The translations under genes and the position numbers were made by a program. From NCBI GenBank assembly GCA_036924285.1, contig JAYKYS010000009.1, positions 3,720,001 through 3,784,000 of the forward strand: DNA of 64,000 bases, written 5' to 3'. A model generated the notes under the pieces. It was given only the letters and a program-made list of their open reading frames with translations. It had not been told where the DNA came from and ran no database searches. Shown piece after piece: positions 24,111 through 43,889 of the stretch. The first letter of the stretch is position 1, and each line of letters begins with the position of its first letter. The DNA comes from Asterella californica. Taxonomy: Eukaryota; Streptophyta; Marchantiopsida; Marchantiales; Aytoniaceae.

Positions 24111-27100
24111 AGATTGAACTTCCAGTCATTTGAGGACTTATAATTAGATTTGCAATCACTATGTGAAGAGATAACTGAAAGTTCAGTCATTGATCAGCGA
24201 ATGATTGGATTTGGAGTGGAAAAAAGAAGTTTCTAAAAAATCCAAAAAATATTTTAGAAGATGAAAAATGTTTTCAAAAATATAAAAACTAAATGTTTAG
24301 TTTCGTCTAAATTTGTAATTTTAATAGGCCAGAAATCTAGTCATTCACGAGAGAATGACTTCTCTCTTCTCTCTTCTCGCAGTACCTCGTGGCTACACTG
24401 CGACCTTCACATGAGGAATATTTTCATCCACTTTCTGGAATGAGACTATGAGCCAAGCACTGTTCAGCAAATAAGATATTCTTTCGTTCGCACGTTGATA
24501 TTTGTGGATATTAGAGATCTTGAAATGACACAACATCAAGATAAAGTCCATGTGTCTGAAGGAGTTCGATGTCCACTGAACGAGCGAAAACCTCGCGTAT
24601 GGATAGCACCAGAGCTCATGTACGTAGCTAGACATCTATATGGAAGTCATGATGGAGCACCAATCATCACACTATACACTGAAGCAACAGATTGGTTGAA
24701 TAACTCAAGAACTGTGTGATAATTATTTCACGAATATGACTCTTTTAGAGGAATGAAAATATAACAAGTAATATACTATTGATATGACGATATAATAACC
24801 TATTGGAGAACATGGATCTTCGACGCAAGACAACACATCATTACGCTATGATCAACTTAAAAGGTCAATCACTGACTTGTAGTCATCTTATAGAGTCTTT
24901 TAATGTTCCACGATTTCACAAAATAATAATAAATATTGATAATGGACAGAGGATGTAAACATATATTAATAATTTTTTATAATATATTTACGAGCTTTTC
25001 ATTAAAAAAATTGCGATGAATTAACATGTGAAGCATCTTTACAGTAACTTCTGTTTACTATGTATCATAAAACAATCATAACATAGAAGAAGACATAAAC
25101 GTATACATAGAGGAGTTGAAGTTGATGTGTATCCAGTTCACGTGATATACAACCGTTCCTACCCGTTAACTCTTACCCTTAAAATTTATCTTGGGACTAG
25201 TGGACAGACAAGACGTGACAGAATAAAAGCTGAACGAAGAATATGCCAACTGAACGTAAAGTCAATAAAGAAACATCAGCGGTGGTTTGATTTGGTTCTT
25301 TGTTCTAACTTCCCTTTTCAAATGATTCGTGTTAATAATTGATCATGAGTGCGACTTTGGATTGAAGTGATTGATTAACATGAAGTTGGCATCAGGATTG
25401 GTACAAAATCCTATTCTGTTTGCGGGACGTAGATACCATGAAAGTAGCCAGTCTCAAGCAGCTGGAGGAGAGGTGAGAGGATTATCCAACAAATCTATCT
25501 TGTCAAATTAGCTGGTAGCACCACCTCACCCAGACGTAGCTCCAACACAACCGCTTGAAGGTTAACCTCATAGAGCACTCGCACCACCGGCACCAACTAT
25601 CCTCAAGGAGCTGAAAGAGATCCGGCAGGTTCACCACCTCCTCCAGACGTAGCTCCAACCTCGCCATCATGCAAAACTCCAGTAATACACAGGTTTTATA
25701 TAGTTTTCCAAGTAGGATATAAAACTCTCAAAAATCATATTTACAATATAAATATCATTATACTTTCGAGGATAAACTCTCAGTATCCACATTCTCATAA
25801 CACTACAAATCAAATGAATCTATGCATGTACAGTAAAGTTAAAAGTCCAAAATACAGATGTTTCCAGACTTCAACTATTTCTGCAGCCATCACATATATG
25901 ATGAGTAGATAGAATATGTTTACAAAGATATTTTACATCTTTGTTGTAAATGTTGGAAGTTCATTCCTTTTGTGGAGAACTTGAGAGCTAAAACTCCTGA
26001 TACGTAACTTAACGGATCCATATTCGGACAGTTTATAAGGGAAACAGGGACAGATGGCCTCAACCTTCAAGCTTCTATCGCGGACTCTACAAGGATGAGT
26101 TGTAACAAACATCCAATGCAGAACTACACCAAGAGATGTGTTCACCGTGCCACTGAGAAAACTGACTCCGGGACTGAAAACAACAAATCCAGGCTCAAAG
26201 ATTTACAACGCAAGGGGACGTAATGATGATGCGTGCCCAGGGCATAAGGTACTGTAGCCGGGTGGACTCGGCTACAGTGGAACACGCAGGACGGACACCG
26301 TGCAAGGCTGTACAACTAGAGCCACGCACCATCACAAAGACTGGCTGATGTATGTAATTTGTGGTCAAGTATGTACTGAATCGATATGTATAAGCTACAC
26401 AGATGGACACACCAAGGGATGGCCAACTGGGGGTAAATGTTCAACTTAAGAAGTGACCCACAAGCCAAAACCAATTGCGCTTCACAGGCTTGAGACAACC
26501 TTCAAGAATCCTCCACTCCAATCCGTCAAAAACCTGTTGATTCACAGCTTTGATCGTGCAAGCTACAGTAATAACTCTAGGTATACATGCGACGAGACAT
26601 GTCCTTAACTCCCGAGTTAACTAACGAGAGCGAAAGATCACTTCTTGCCAGTTCAAAGTGAGCTAGACAGCTACCTACAGGAAAACATACCGTCTAAAGA
26701 TATCTCTAAAACACATCCGACCAGACAGAATCTCATGTGACACTTCGGTTCCCGAGTCGGCTAGCACGAGGTACACGCGTGCACTGCACGTCAGATTAGG
26801 CCATACTGATTCCTCTTAGTTAATGATGCTGAGACGTGCGCCCGTGATCCAGCTATCCCAATGTGGATGAGTCCGACCTGACATCTCCAACCAATGCTCT
26901 TAGCATTTACCATGTGAACACTTACTAAGGTGCGGAAGTCCAAGGGGTAGAAATTAACTCGGGACAAGTCAGTTTTCCGTCTACACCGTCCTTGGTCCAC
27001 AGAATGACCTGAGGGATTCGAATCAACAAGCACGGCAAGCAAAAGAGTTAAATATTCTCAATAAACCAGGACCCCTGCCTGCGGTACACAGTGTACATCA

Positions 27101-27742
27101 CAAGATTTGCAGGAAGCATTGCTGAGCCAACAGTCATCCGCGTGGCAGAAGATGCAAAACATTTAATAATATATTTGACAGTGAAACCAACACACGAGTT
27201 GGAGTTTCAAACGTGTAAAAGTCACCATATCTGAGTCAAACCTGTTCAAATATATTTCGTGTGTTGATGCCACCGCTTGACCTGCCAAACGTTCTTGTCT
27301 GGAATAAGGTCAAAGACTAGTAATCTACACATGGCAACTAGCATGAAGTTTCTCCAAGGGTCAAAACCACCATAAAACCTCACGACGGATTGTCATGGCA
27401 ACTTCATATACTGGATGCAAGTTCCACGGCATCAATTCAAACCAGCACAACCATGCTAGGCCAGTTTACATGACATAGAGCATGCAGCGTAGAGTCAGTA
27501 AGTCCGTGAATTTGCCAATTTCGTCAATAAGTCATCTAACTCGAGAATCCCATGCAAATGAGAGACAAAAGCAGGTGTCTGCAACCACAGATTCTAAGAA
27601 ATGGTCGTAATTTTATTAAGGTCTCCAGTGTGTACCAAGAATTATTTTGTAAGTAACAAGAATTTGCGGTCTTCGGACCTAATCACATACTCAACCCTCA
27701 TCTCTACTTGGCCAACTCACGTGTTACAAAGTTCATCTAAAA
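24111..27742. other. Intergenic region downstream of the ubiquitin protease
   Basis: No complete gene. A plus-strand open stretch at 24495-24719 (ERKPRVWIAPELMYVARHLY) is coding-like, and at about 25500-25680 a Pro-rich phrase (PPPDVAPT) occurs twice; both look like decayed transposon coding sequence. At 26251-26278 a perfect 10-bp stem (ACTGTAGCCG/CGGCTACAGT) has an 8-nt loop. Roughly the last 300 bases before 27742 should include the 3' untranslated region of the protease, but I see no distinct polyadenylation signal that I would defend. Confidence 0.35.
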
Positions 27743-35592
<7,850 letters not shown>

Positions 35593-37751
35593 TTTCTACC
35601 TCACTCGAAATCAGTACGCCTTAAGTAGCCGCATAGATCCCTTCTCCTTCTGTGAAGCTCTTTCCCTCTCTTTCTTGCACTACCTCCACAAACCAATCCC
35701 GCCTTTACAACCTCCTTCTCGTCCTCTGGAATAACCAACACCCTAGTACCATTTCCTCTACGCCTCCGGCTTCATGTCGCAAAATCTCATCCCCTCGCCT
35801 CTCCAGATCCCAGAAAATTTAAACCCCGCACAAGGCAGAAGTTCCAAAAACGTAGTCCCAGTTCACGCTTGCTGTCTTCCCAACCAGCCCTCCCGCGCCA
35901 CCGAAGGCCCCAGTGGTTTTCGCCTCCCTTCCTTCCTTCCACCCTCGTTATCTACAAACGGGGCCTGGCTGTCAATGTGCTCGCTGGAATCGCCGTCCTC
36001 CCATACTATTCCTCACGCATGATGTTCGCAGAGTCCAGCGAGCGTGTACTGCTCTACTCCTCTTCTTTTCTCTTCGCTCCTTTGTGCAAAGTTTGATTGA
36101 AGTAAGTACCGAGGCGCAGATCCTCAAGCCTTCTCCGCTTCTCCTCTACGCCTCCCTCTCTCCTGTCTCTGTCGCACTTACTCACTCACCCACAATCACT
36201 CCCTTTCCTTGGCTTCCAGCTTTGCCGTTCTCTCTGTGCGTCTTTCCCCGGACCTTCAGGAAGGAAAAGGAAAGACAAAAGAAAGCGGAGAGGAGAGGAA
36301 GGTGCATAGGCAGGGACGACTACAGCCTAGGATTAGAATAGGACTGGACTCGACTCGGTAAGAGTACAGTAGGACCTTCCCAAGTTCTGCTGCTCCTCCT
36401 CTTCTCCGCTTCTACAAAAACTGGATGCTCCCGCCCCGCCCTTCCCTACCCTTCAGTACTACTACTACTCGTACCATGGTAGTAGTACCTGTACTGCGGT
36501 CTTTGTTGATGTTCATCTTCTTCCTCCCCTTGCTCTCGTCCATAACCACGTACCTCTACTGTACAGTACAGTACATGTGTCCAGCTACTGTTGCCACGTT
36601 ATGGCCAGTATAGCAAGGCTCAGTCACCCAGGAATGCATCCGGAATTTGTCCTTTTGACCATCGTTATTGTTCGTTATGATGTTACTTTCAACGACCGGA
36701 AGCAGAAGTGTTGTCTGTTGTCGTTGATGAGCACCTGTAGCTAGTACGTACTTGCTTCTTCTTCCTCTTCGGCTAAAACAGGATTTAGGTCATACTTTCT
36801 TTTCCTCCTACGGTCACACCCTTATTGTTCTTCTTCTTCTTCTTTTTGTGACTGTGCAGTGCGTACATGGAGATCCAAATCGCGGAAATGTGGAAAAGAG
36901 TTGCAAGTAAATAATGACTTCTTGCAATGAGGTGATTTTTAGGTTTAGGGTAACCATAAACCCTTGAGTTCAACCATCTGTTCACTGATTACCATGGAGA
37001 AGCTGATAAGTGAACGAGAGGTAGACAGAACTTGCCCATACTTTTCTGTTAGAGTCGTTATTCCTTGCATATATTCCATTACCGTTCCTATGTTCCAGAT
37101 TTTGTTGGATCATAGTCTAGCAATCTTCTAACATACACGTTTATCAAACCAAATGGATGACGTTTTGATTTATTTTTCCTTCAACCACTGTCTCAGACTA
37201 AAATGATGAAGCTCTCAATCGTTCCTTTCTATCAGTCAACACGAGAAGGTGGAATCTAGGGCATATTTCGTGCTTACTAGATTCAGCAGAATCATAACAA
37301 AGCCAGCTGAAATCATCTTAGCTTTCTATGTGACTTACGAATCATCTGACTACCGTAGTGTTCACTCAGGTCGTTACTGATTAAAATAACGTTGATGGTA
37401 GAAAGTACATCCTACTTCATGAATAATAGTTGTACATGTGACTTTAGATTCCACTACCCGTACCTACACAATACACAGTGGAAGGTGCTGGAAGGTTCGT
37501 GTGACTTCGTACTACCTGAGCAATAGATGGGGGTATGAATGATGGATTTCCGAGTTTTCCAGTAAATTATCCACCAAGAAAGACTGATTCAATATTCGAA
37601 TGTTTCAGTAATCTCATGTCTCTTGGTATATGGCGCGCTCTAACTAAACTATTCTGCCAGTTCACGTCTTCATCCATCATCGTACTTCGATTATGGTATG
37701 GTTTTTGTCGTTTTGGGTGGGGGAAGGTTTTAGCTCCAATCTCTCTGCCCT
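35593..37751. promoter_or_regulatory. Presumed UBP promoter and 5' leader region
   Basis: The sequence upstream of the UBP start is strongly pyrimidine-rich on the plus strand (35630-36260), that is, GA-rich on the coding strand, as is common in plant 5' leaders. At about 36460-36492 GTACTACTACTACT faces AGTAGTAGTAC around CCATGG, an imperfect palindrome. GTACAGTACAGTACA occurs near 36562, and a TTC repeat at about 36830-36845. I could not identify a TATA box or transcription start with confidence. The part at 36600-37751 shows no gene. Confidence 0.3.
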
Positions 37752-38123
37752 AGAAATTTGCTTCAAAACGCCCCTCTAGGTTTATTATGCTTGATAACAC
37801 CCCTTCTAGATCTATTGTGTTTTGCCACACCCCTCTCAACAATGTATCGCTTTATCACACCCCTGATTGGCTACCAACAGTAAAACTGGTCAGTTTGCAT
37901 TATCACTCATCGTTTCACTATTTTTCATCGTGATTAAATATGATTTGTTATTCAAAATATCTCAACAATAAAATACATATTAGACTATACATGCTCAAAA
38001 ATCTGATGTGTACAATTCAAAATGTCACTAATATCACAAAGTGACATGATTTATAATCAATAGTCAGTCAAAGGGTGTTATCAAACACAACCAACTTACT
38101 GGGGTGTGATCAAGCAAATTTCT
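37752..38123 (+). mobile_element. 372-bp MITE-like element with inverted ends and 30-bp subterminal repeats
   Basis: The ends are inverted: AGAAATTTGCTT at the left and its complement AAGCAAATTTCT (as CAAGCAAATTTCT) at the right, and the similarity continues inward to the CCCC motif. The first 110 bp contain about four tandem units of roughly 30 bp, each with a (A/C)CACCCCT-type core (for example CTTGATAACACCCCTTCTAG). The right end has GGTGTTATC and GGGGTGTGATC as inverted counterparts. It has no coding capacity. I found no clear target-site duplication. Related copies lie at 11036-11596 and 13585-13639. Confidence 0.6.
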
Positions 38124-38879
38124 GCTCTCTATACTCTCATCAACCCGCATACCATGAGATTCCTTCTCCTTTCCTCGTATGTATACAAAGCAAAAGGTCA
38201 TCCTGCTTGAGGAGGCGGTCAAGTTTGAATCACTCACATTTGTGATATTCTTCCCTAAGCGGGTTTGATGAATTGAGTTAATCACGTACAACTAATAAAT
38301 CATTCAAGTAATTGTACACGTTCCGTCTCATAAGGTGCACTCCATTTCTTCTCCTTTATAATACAGTACGATTTTGTCAAGAAAGTACATCCTCTGAGGT
38401 CTTTGGATGAATTATATTTGCTATAGCTCTGTAAAGTAGATATTGTACTCTCAAGTTATGATATTACGATGGGGATGTATACAGGTAGAGAGATGTTTAT
38501 CGTTGCTAAGGAATTATGAATGCTTGGAAGAAGAGGCCAAGCTGTAATTAACATGGATATGAAGATCCTGTCTTTTGGTGACTAATAATCGTACAGACTT
38601 CTGTTCATCCCCACAACATAGGATGTGTATCGATTCAATAAATATATTATATATACCTTTACTTTCATATAAGAAAGAAATTTGCAGAAAAAACATATAT
38701 TATTTTACATGTAACACATTTACTGCAATTATATTTTCATTTTGATATGAGAGATTTAATGTCTAAGTTTTCACTTGTGGTGAATTATATGATCGAAGAT
38801 TGCAAAACTGAAATCTTATAGTGTTGGCATGAAAAGATATTTTTAATGCTCATTCGCTCGTGCCGATTAATTAGCCTAA
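38124..38879. other. Gene-free AT-rich stretch
   Basis: No coding sequence or repeat structure that I can support. Confidence 0.4.
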
Positions 38880-39060
38880 GCACAACTCAATATGTGAGAG
38901 AGCTACCGTCTTAAGCTGCCTACTATTTTCTGAACCCAAAGGGGAAGTTTTTCCGAAGGCACCAAGCACTCTAAATGAAATCAAAGAATCGAACATGAGA
39001 TCTCTCGTTCTTGGGCTTGCATTCTTACCATTGTGCTACCACGAGTTGGTGACAAATTCC
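38880..39060 (-). mobile_element. tRNA-derived SINE-like sequence
   Basis: Read on the minus strand, a RNA polymerase III promoter pair is visible: box A-like GTGGTAGCACAATGGTAAG at 39042-39024 and box B-like ATGTTCGATTCT at 38996-38985, about 28 nt apart, as in tRNA genes. There is no proper cloverleaf or acceptor stem, so this is a tRNA-related head rather than a tRNA gene. The downstream body (GGTGCCTTCGGAAAAACTTC) suits a SINE. The outer boundaries are guesses. Confidence 0.5.
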
Positions 39061-40589
39061 ACTCTCGACTTAATAATTGGTTCTAGCTCCATCTCTAGAT
39101 CCCTTGCCCAGATTCGCGCATGTGTTGAAGATGTTGCATCAGCCTCGGAGCGCATTAGTTTGTGTTTCTGTGACAACACTATAGGGTTCACAAAACAAAA
39201 TGTTGCGCATGTGGATTGTGTGTATCGTTACTTGTATACACTAATGTGTCTCCTCTTCATTCATATTTCACATTAAACTGAAACGTGAACCACAGACTTG
39301 TGAAGTAACTAGATGAAGATCAGATTTTTGAAACAATAAATATTCAAATCTTCTCAAAGCAATCCCGAGAAAGGACTGAGGAACATGCAAATCCAGCACA
39401 TATCCATTTCTATCTGAAATTATATTACAAACAGAGGTATGTCTCGTTTTCATTCATATCGCGATTTCATGTCAACTTGAGATGGATGCGACTTTTTAAA
39501 GTATCGTGTTTTCATATAAATAAATATATTTTGATCAGATATGCGTGCAACATGGACTTTTTGGCACAAAGAAGAAAGAGAAAAAGCACATATTACGGAT
39601 GAGAAATCTTGGGTCATCATTTGCTAAGATAGAGGGTGAACCTTGTTATAAAAAATGGTTAAATACATTCATGTTTAATCAATGTTAAGTAGTATTCACT
39701 TTGTGTTAATATAAGATATATATGTGTTTACTTATAGTATGAAGAAATTTTATTTTTAACTGTTATGTGTTATCAAAATTGAGATTCTGAGAATTGTCAG
39801 GAATAACTCGTAAGAAAACACACATCGATGCTATTTGAAACATACAAGTCTAGGTGCGAAATACACATGAATTACTTATAACATTTATTTATTATCTAAT
39901 CCTTCTCACTGAAAGAGTTAAGTATTGAATAATGCATTTATTTCCTCTCTCATTCGAAGATGGAAGAGATGATAATGCATGCAACTTGCACTAGTTTTCC
40001 ACAAATCTTTTGTGGAAATCGAATCTAAGGAGTTTTCTTTTAGGTAACTCATAAGTGTCTATCTCATATGACATTTTGAGAGAAAGTGCTTGCACGTTGT
40101 CGAGATGAGAGTCTTTCTAGGAAAGATGAAATCTTATGACTATGACAGTCTTGAAGACAAAAATTACCACACCAAATAATGAATCGCACAGAATTTCCAC
40201 ATACTTCAAATTCCAGACCACACAGTTCTAGGTCTCTCTTACGTTTCGAACACTCTGAATATCTTAGAAAAAAATTACATATATGTGAAGCATTCGCGCT
40301 TTCATTCAGAAGCTTTTCCCTTTTTATTTTATTCCAATCAAAGATCTCCTTACATAATTAACAACATGCTCTCTTCAACTCCGCATTCCCTTCACATTTC
40401 TTTGATGTCATGATGTTCTCTTTTTTCTCCTCGATAATTCTGTGTAGTCTCCCTTCGCATCACAAGAAGAACAAGAGAAAAACAAAACAAAACCTCTAAA
40501 TAGATAAGTGACGTTCTACAGAACTCGAAAATATAATGGCCATCCAAAATCACATGGTATGGTCAGAAGCAATGTCTAGCTTTGAACGG
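39061..40589. other. AT-rich spacer before the LTR relic
   Basis: No gene. It contains the inverted double-hairpin copy at 39884-39983. The rest has no structure that I can support. Confidence 0.4.
39884..39983 (-). repeat. Double-hairpin element, copy c (reverse orientation)
   Basis: Hairpin 2 comes first here (TTATTTATTATCTAA facing TTAAGTATTGAATAA), followed by hairpin 1 (ATGCATTTATTTCCTCTC facing GGAAGAGATGATAATGCAT). The order is reversed relative to copies a, b, e and g, as expected for an insertion in the other orientation. Confidence 0.5.
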
Positions 40590-41085
40590 TGTCGTGTCGT
40601 GGACCGGCTCCATCTGAAAATCTGTTTGCGGTACTTATCATTATCGCTCCAAAGACACTCATGGGACTAAAAATGAGGCTTTTGGTACAACTTCGGATCT
40701 TCACTTTCATTGCATCAATTGGTAGAGCTCGTTGTTAGCTTTCCATAGATACTTTGTCTACTTCATTTGGACGTCTAGTGAAGAAGTTACGAGACTCGAA
40801 AGATGGGTAAAACAAGCTAGGCCTCAGCTTACGAACTTTTGGCACAACTTCGGATCTTAACTTTCATCGCATCAATGGATAGAGCTCATTGTCAGCTTTC
40901 CATAGGCACTTTGTCTACTTCATTTGGACGCCTAGTGGAGAATTTACGAGACTGGAAGGATGAGAAAATCAAGTTGGGTCCTAGTTTACTTTTGCTGACT
41001 GGGTATTGTAGCTCTAGTTGCTATACTAAGGACGCAAGGGACCTGCTTCCGCATAATCCATGAATTCTTGTACGTACAACGTATG
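40590..41085 (+). repeat. Truncated LTR of a Ty3/gypsy relic (forward relic, left LTR)
   Basis: Begins TGTCGTGTCGTGGACCGG and is collinear with the start of the LTR at 41548 (offset 958 bp). It carries two units of a 157-bp tandem repeat (40679-40835 and 40836 onward) where the right LTR has three. Similarity stops near 41085 (GACGCAAGGG...AATTCTTGTACGT), whereas the right LTR continues far beyond, so this LTR is 3'-truncated. Confidence 0.65.
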
Positions 41086-41094
41086 ACTACGAGA

Positions 41095-41459
41095 AGCACG
41101 GTTGAAGAACAAGGTCAGATTCGATCAGCGACATCGTTTGAAACCTAGGGAAATCAAGAAAAATGATTGGGTGTTAGTCTATGACAACAGTCTAGACAAC
41201 CAACATAATGGCACTCTGGAAGTTTTCCAGACGATAGTTTGGTCCGTATGTGATGAATAAGGTTCATGACAACGCAACTTACGTCCTGCAAGAGTTGGAC
41301 GGAACGAGCTTGAAGATACCAGTGGTAGATAAACGTGTCAAGATTTTCAAAAAGATAGATGAGGAGGTCGATCTAGCACATATCTTAACAGAGTTTGAGT
41401 TTGAGGATGAAGATTATGCGGTAGAGCTTGAAGATGAGATTGACTATGATGGGAAGTAG
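41095..41459 (+). pseudogene. C-terminal remnant of gypsy integrase/polyprotein (forward relic)
   Basis: Encodes a retrotransposon polyprotein tail: RHRLKPREIKKNDWVLVYDN, SLDNQHNG, then after a frameshift near 41230 FGPYVMNKVHDNATY, ELDGTSLKIPVVDKRVKIFK and an acidic end. The pattern matches the chromodomain-proximal C-terminus of Ty3/gypsy integrases. No protease, reverse transcriptase, RNase H or integrase core is present, so most of the element has been deleted. A purine tract (AGAGGGGGTGGA, 41536-41547) sits directly before the right LTR, as expected for plus-strand priming. Confidence 0.75.
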
Positions 41460-41547
41460 GACGACAAGATGAGATGCATGCCGGTCCACTCATTGGTTGG
41501 TATTTCTTGGTGCATACCAAAGGATGCACATGTTCAGAGGGGGTGGA

Positions 41548-43505
41548 TGTCGTGTCGTCGACTAGCTCCCATATGAAAATCTATTTGCGATACTTATAAT
41601 CATCGCTCCAAAGACACTCATGAGACTAAAAATGAGACTTTTGACACAACTGTGGATCTTCACTTTCATCGCATCAATGGGTATAGCTCGTTGTCAACTT
41701 TCCGTAGACACTTTGTCTACTTCATTTGGATGTCTAGTGGAGAAGTTACGAGACTCGAAAGATGGGTAAAACAAGCTAGGCCCTAGCTTACGAGCTTTTG
41801 GCACAACTTCAGATCTTCACTTTCATCGCATCAATGGATAGAGCTCGTTGTCAGCTTTTCATATGCACTTTGTCTATTTCATTTGGACGTCTAGTGGAGA
41901 AGTTACGAGACTCGAAAGATGGGTAAAACAAGCTAAGCCCCAACTTACGAGCTTTTGGCACAACTTCGGATCTTCACTTTCATCGCATCAATGGGTAGAC
42001 CTCGTTCTCAACTTTCAATAGGCACTTTGTCTACTTCATTTGGACGCATAGTGGAGAAGTTACGAGACTCGAAATATGGAAAATCAAGCTGAGCTCTAGT
42101 TTACTTTTGCTGACTGGGTATTTGCGCTCCAAACGCTATACTAAGGACGCAAGGGGCCTGCTTCCTCATAATCTGAGAATTCTTGTACGTCAAGCGTTTG
42201 ACGTAAGGGGGCAGCTTAAAGGGCTAGCTTGTTTCTATAATCTGTCGGTGGACGATTTGGAGAATTTTGAAGTCTAATGCATGCGCGTAAGGTGTCATTG
42301 GGTTCAGATCTGTGCAGGCTACATGTTGGTTAAGACGGTTCGTGAAGAGGCGGATCGGGGATTGTGTTCTGGGAGAAATTGAGACACAAGAGAGATTTTT
42401 AGAAACATCAGTGATCTGTGAAGGGGAGTTGGACCGTTCGGACTATTTTGGAGTCCAATCTTGCTGTCCTTGGATCCATCAAGATCATAACGTCGAGTTC
42501 TTCAAGAAATTGAAAACGATACAAAATTTCATCGGAGGATTTGGGAGTTCTGGGTGAAATTGACTCGTAAGGAAGCACTTACGTCAGTTCTTCGTCGTCT
42601 GTGACTTGAGATTAGTTTGTTCTTCGCGATCAGTGAACCAAGCTCTTCATTCTTGGTGCCTATGCGATCAGGGAGTCTTCACCTATGCACAAGAGAAGAC
42701 CGTGTGTGGATTGGATTGTTATATTGAGTGTGGTAAGCAAGTTTGAGCCGTAGGAAGTCGATTTACGTCAATTTTTTACATCTTGCGATCAAATTTCTTG
42801 TGTGGTTTTGCGAGAGGAACTCCAAATGGCTTGTTTGGATCTTGTTGGGTTCAATGTAGCTAGATCTACCTATCAGAGAAGACAGATATCAGATCAGGCG
42901 ATCCGTTTAGACGGTGTGTGCGATTTTAAGTCGCAAGAAGGAGTTTTGGAAGGTTCGGTCACTTGCGACCAAAAATTGGAGATATCTCGGCTGTTGGGAG
43001 TTGGATCTGAAGGTTTTCTAGACCAACGGAGTCATGGAAGAAGACCCTATCGACATCTTAAGACCGTTTGACGAAAGGAGAAAGTTCTCAGATAGACTTT
43101 TTCGATTCCTTCAGTTTTTGTCTTTTTGAGTTCGTTGGAGTTCTAGTTGGTTATGTACAACTTGTGGTAGCTAGGTTTAGCTAAGAGCTGTACATGGATG
43201 TTGTTTTGACTTGGGTTTGAATCGTGTGATCCGGAGGCAGCTCTTTTTGTTAGCAAAGAGATGTTTCTCTTGCTTTGAGCTACGCTTTGATAGTTTTGGG
43301 TCAGGGTTGAGATTTAATGATTCGTTTTAAGAGGTTTTGAAGCAGGTTACAGACCGTTCTGGCATGTTTCTCAGTTTTGTGTTCTTAGGGAGAAAGAACC
43401 GGTAGTGTATGTACATTAAGAGCTGGTATATATTGTGACGTTCGTTTGCGTGCTTGTTTCTCGTTTTCGTGCTTGTTTCTCTCTTTCTTGTCTCTGTTCA
43501 GCACA
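41548..43505 (+). repeat. Right LTR of the forward gypsy relic
   Basis: Starts TGTCGTGTCGTCGACTAG right after the polypurine tract. It contains three units of the 157-bp tandem repeat (41637, 41794 and 41952 onward; core GGCACAACTTCGGATCTTCA). Its 3' limit is uncertain; I place it near the CAGCACAATACA motif at about 43500 because the reverse relic loses similarity in the equivalent area. Promoter-like and spurious short reading frames inside it are not genes. Confidence 0.55.
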
Positions 43506-43889
43506 ATACATCTCCACAGCCATGAACCTCATGTTTTCTTGAACATCTTTCACGTAATATCCGACACGATAATGGCTAATAAGATAAAATCAGAATAATT
43601 CCCATAGCATAAAATAAAAGATTATCAGAATAGAAAGAAACAACTCAAACGCTCGAATGCACTGATTAATGTTCTTAGAAGTTTATCCTCTAATCTAAAT
43701 GCTTGAATCCATGTGGCAGAAAAAATTCTGGAATGACACATCTGCATCATCCAAAACACGATCATAAAAGTGAAGATTTTGATACAAAAAGAATCAGCTC
43801 AATAGAGCTTAGATGACTAAGTTACTGTCATCCAAAGATTTCAATATTCTTTACGGTCGGTCTCTCTCCAGATGATGACATGGCAGTCC

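Noticed and set aside
38985..39042. Minus-strand tRNA gene
   Set aside because: Box A and box B are present, but no acceptor stem or anticodon arm can be paired, so a SINE head is more likely.
42312..43071. Plus-strand open stretches of 81 and 89 codons
   Set aside because: Located inside the right LTR of the forward gypsy relic. The reverse-strand sibling LTR does not preserve these frames.
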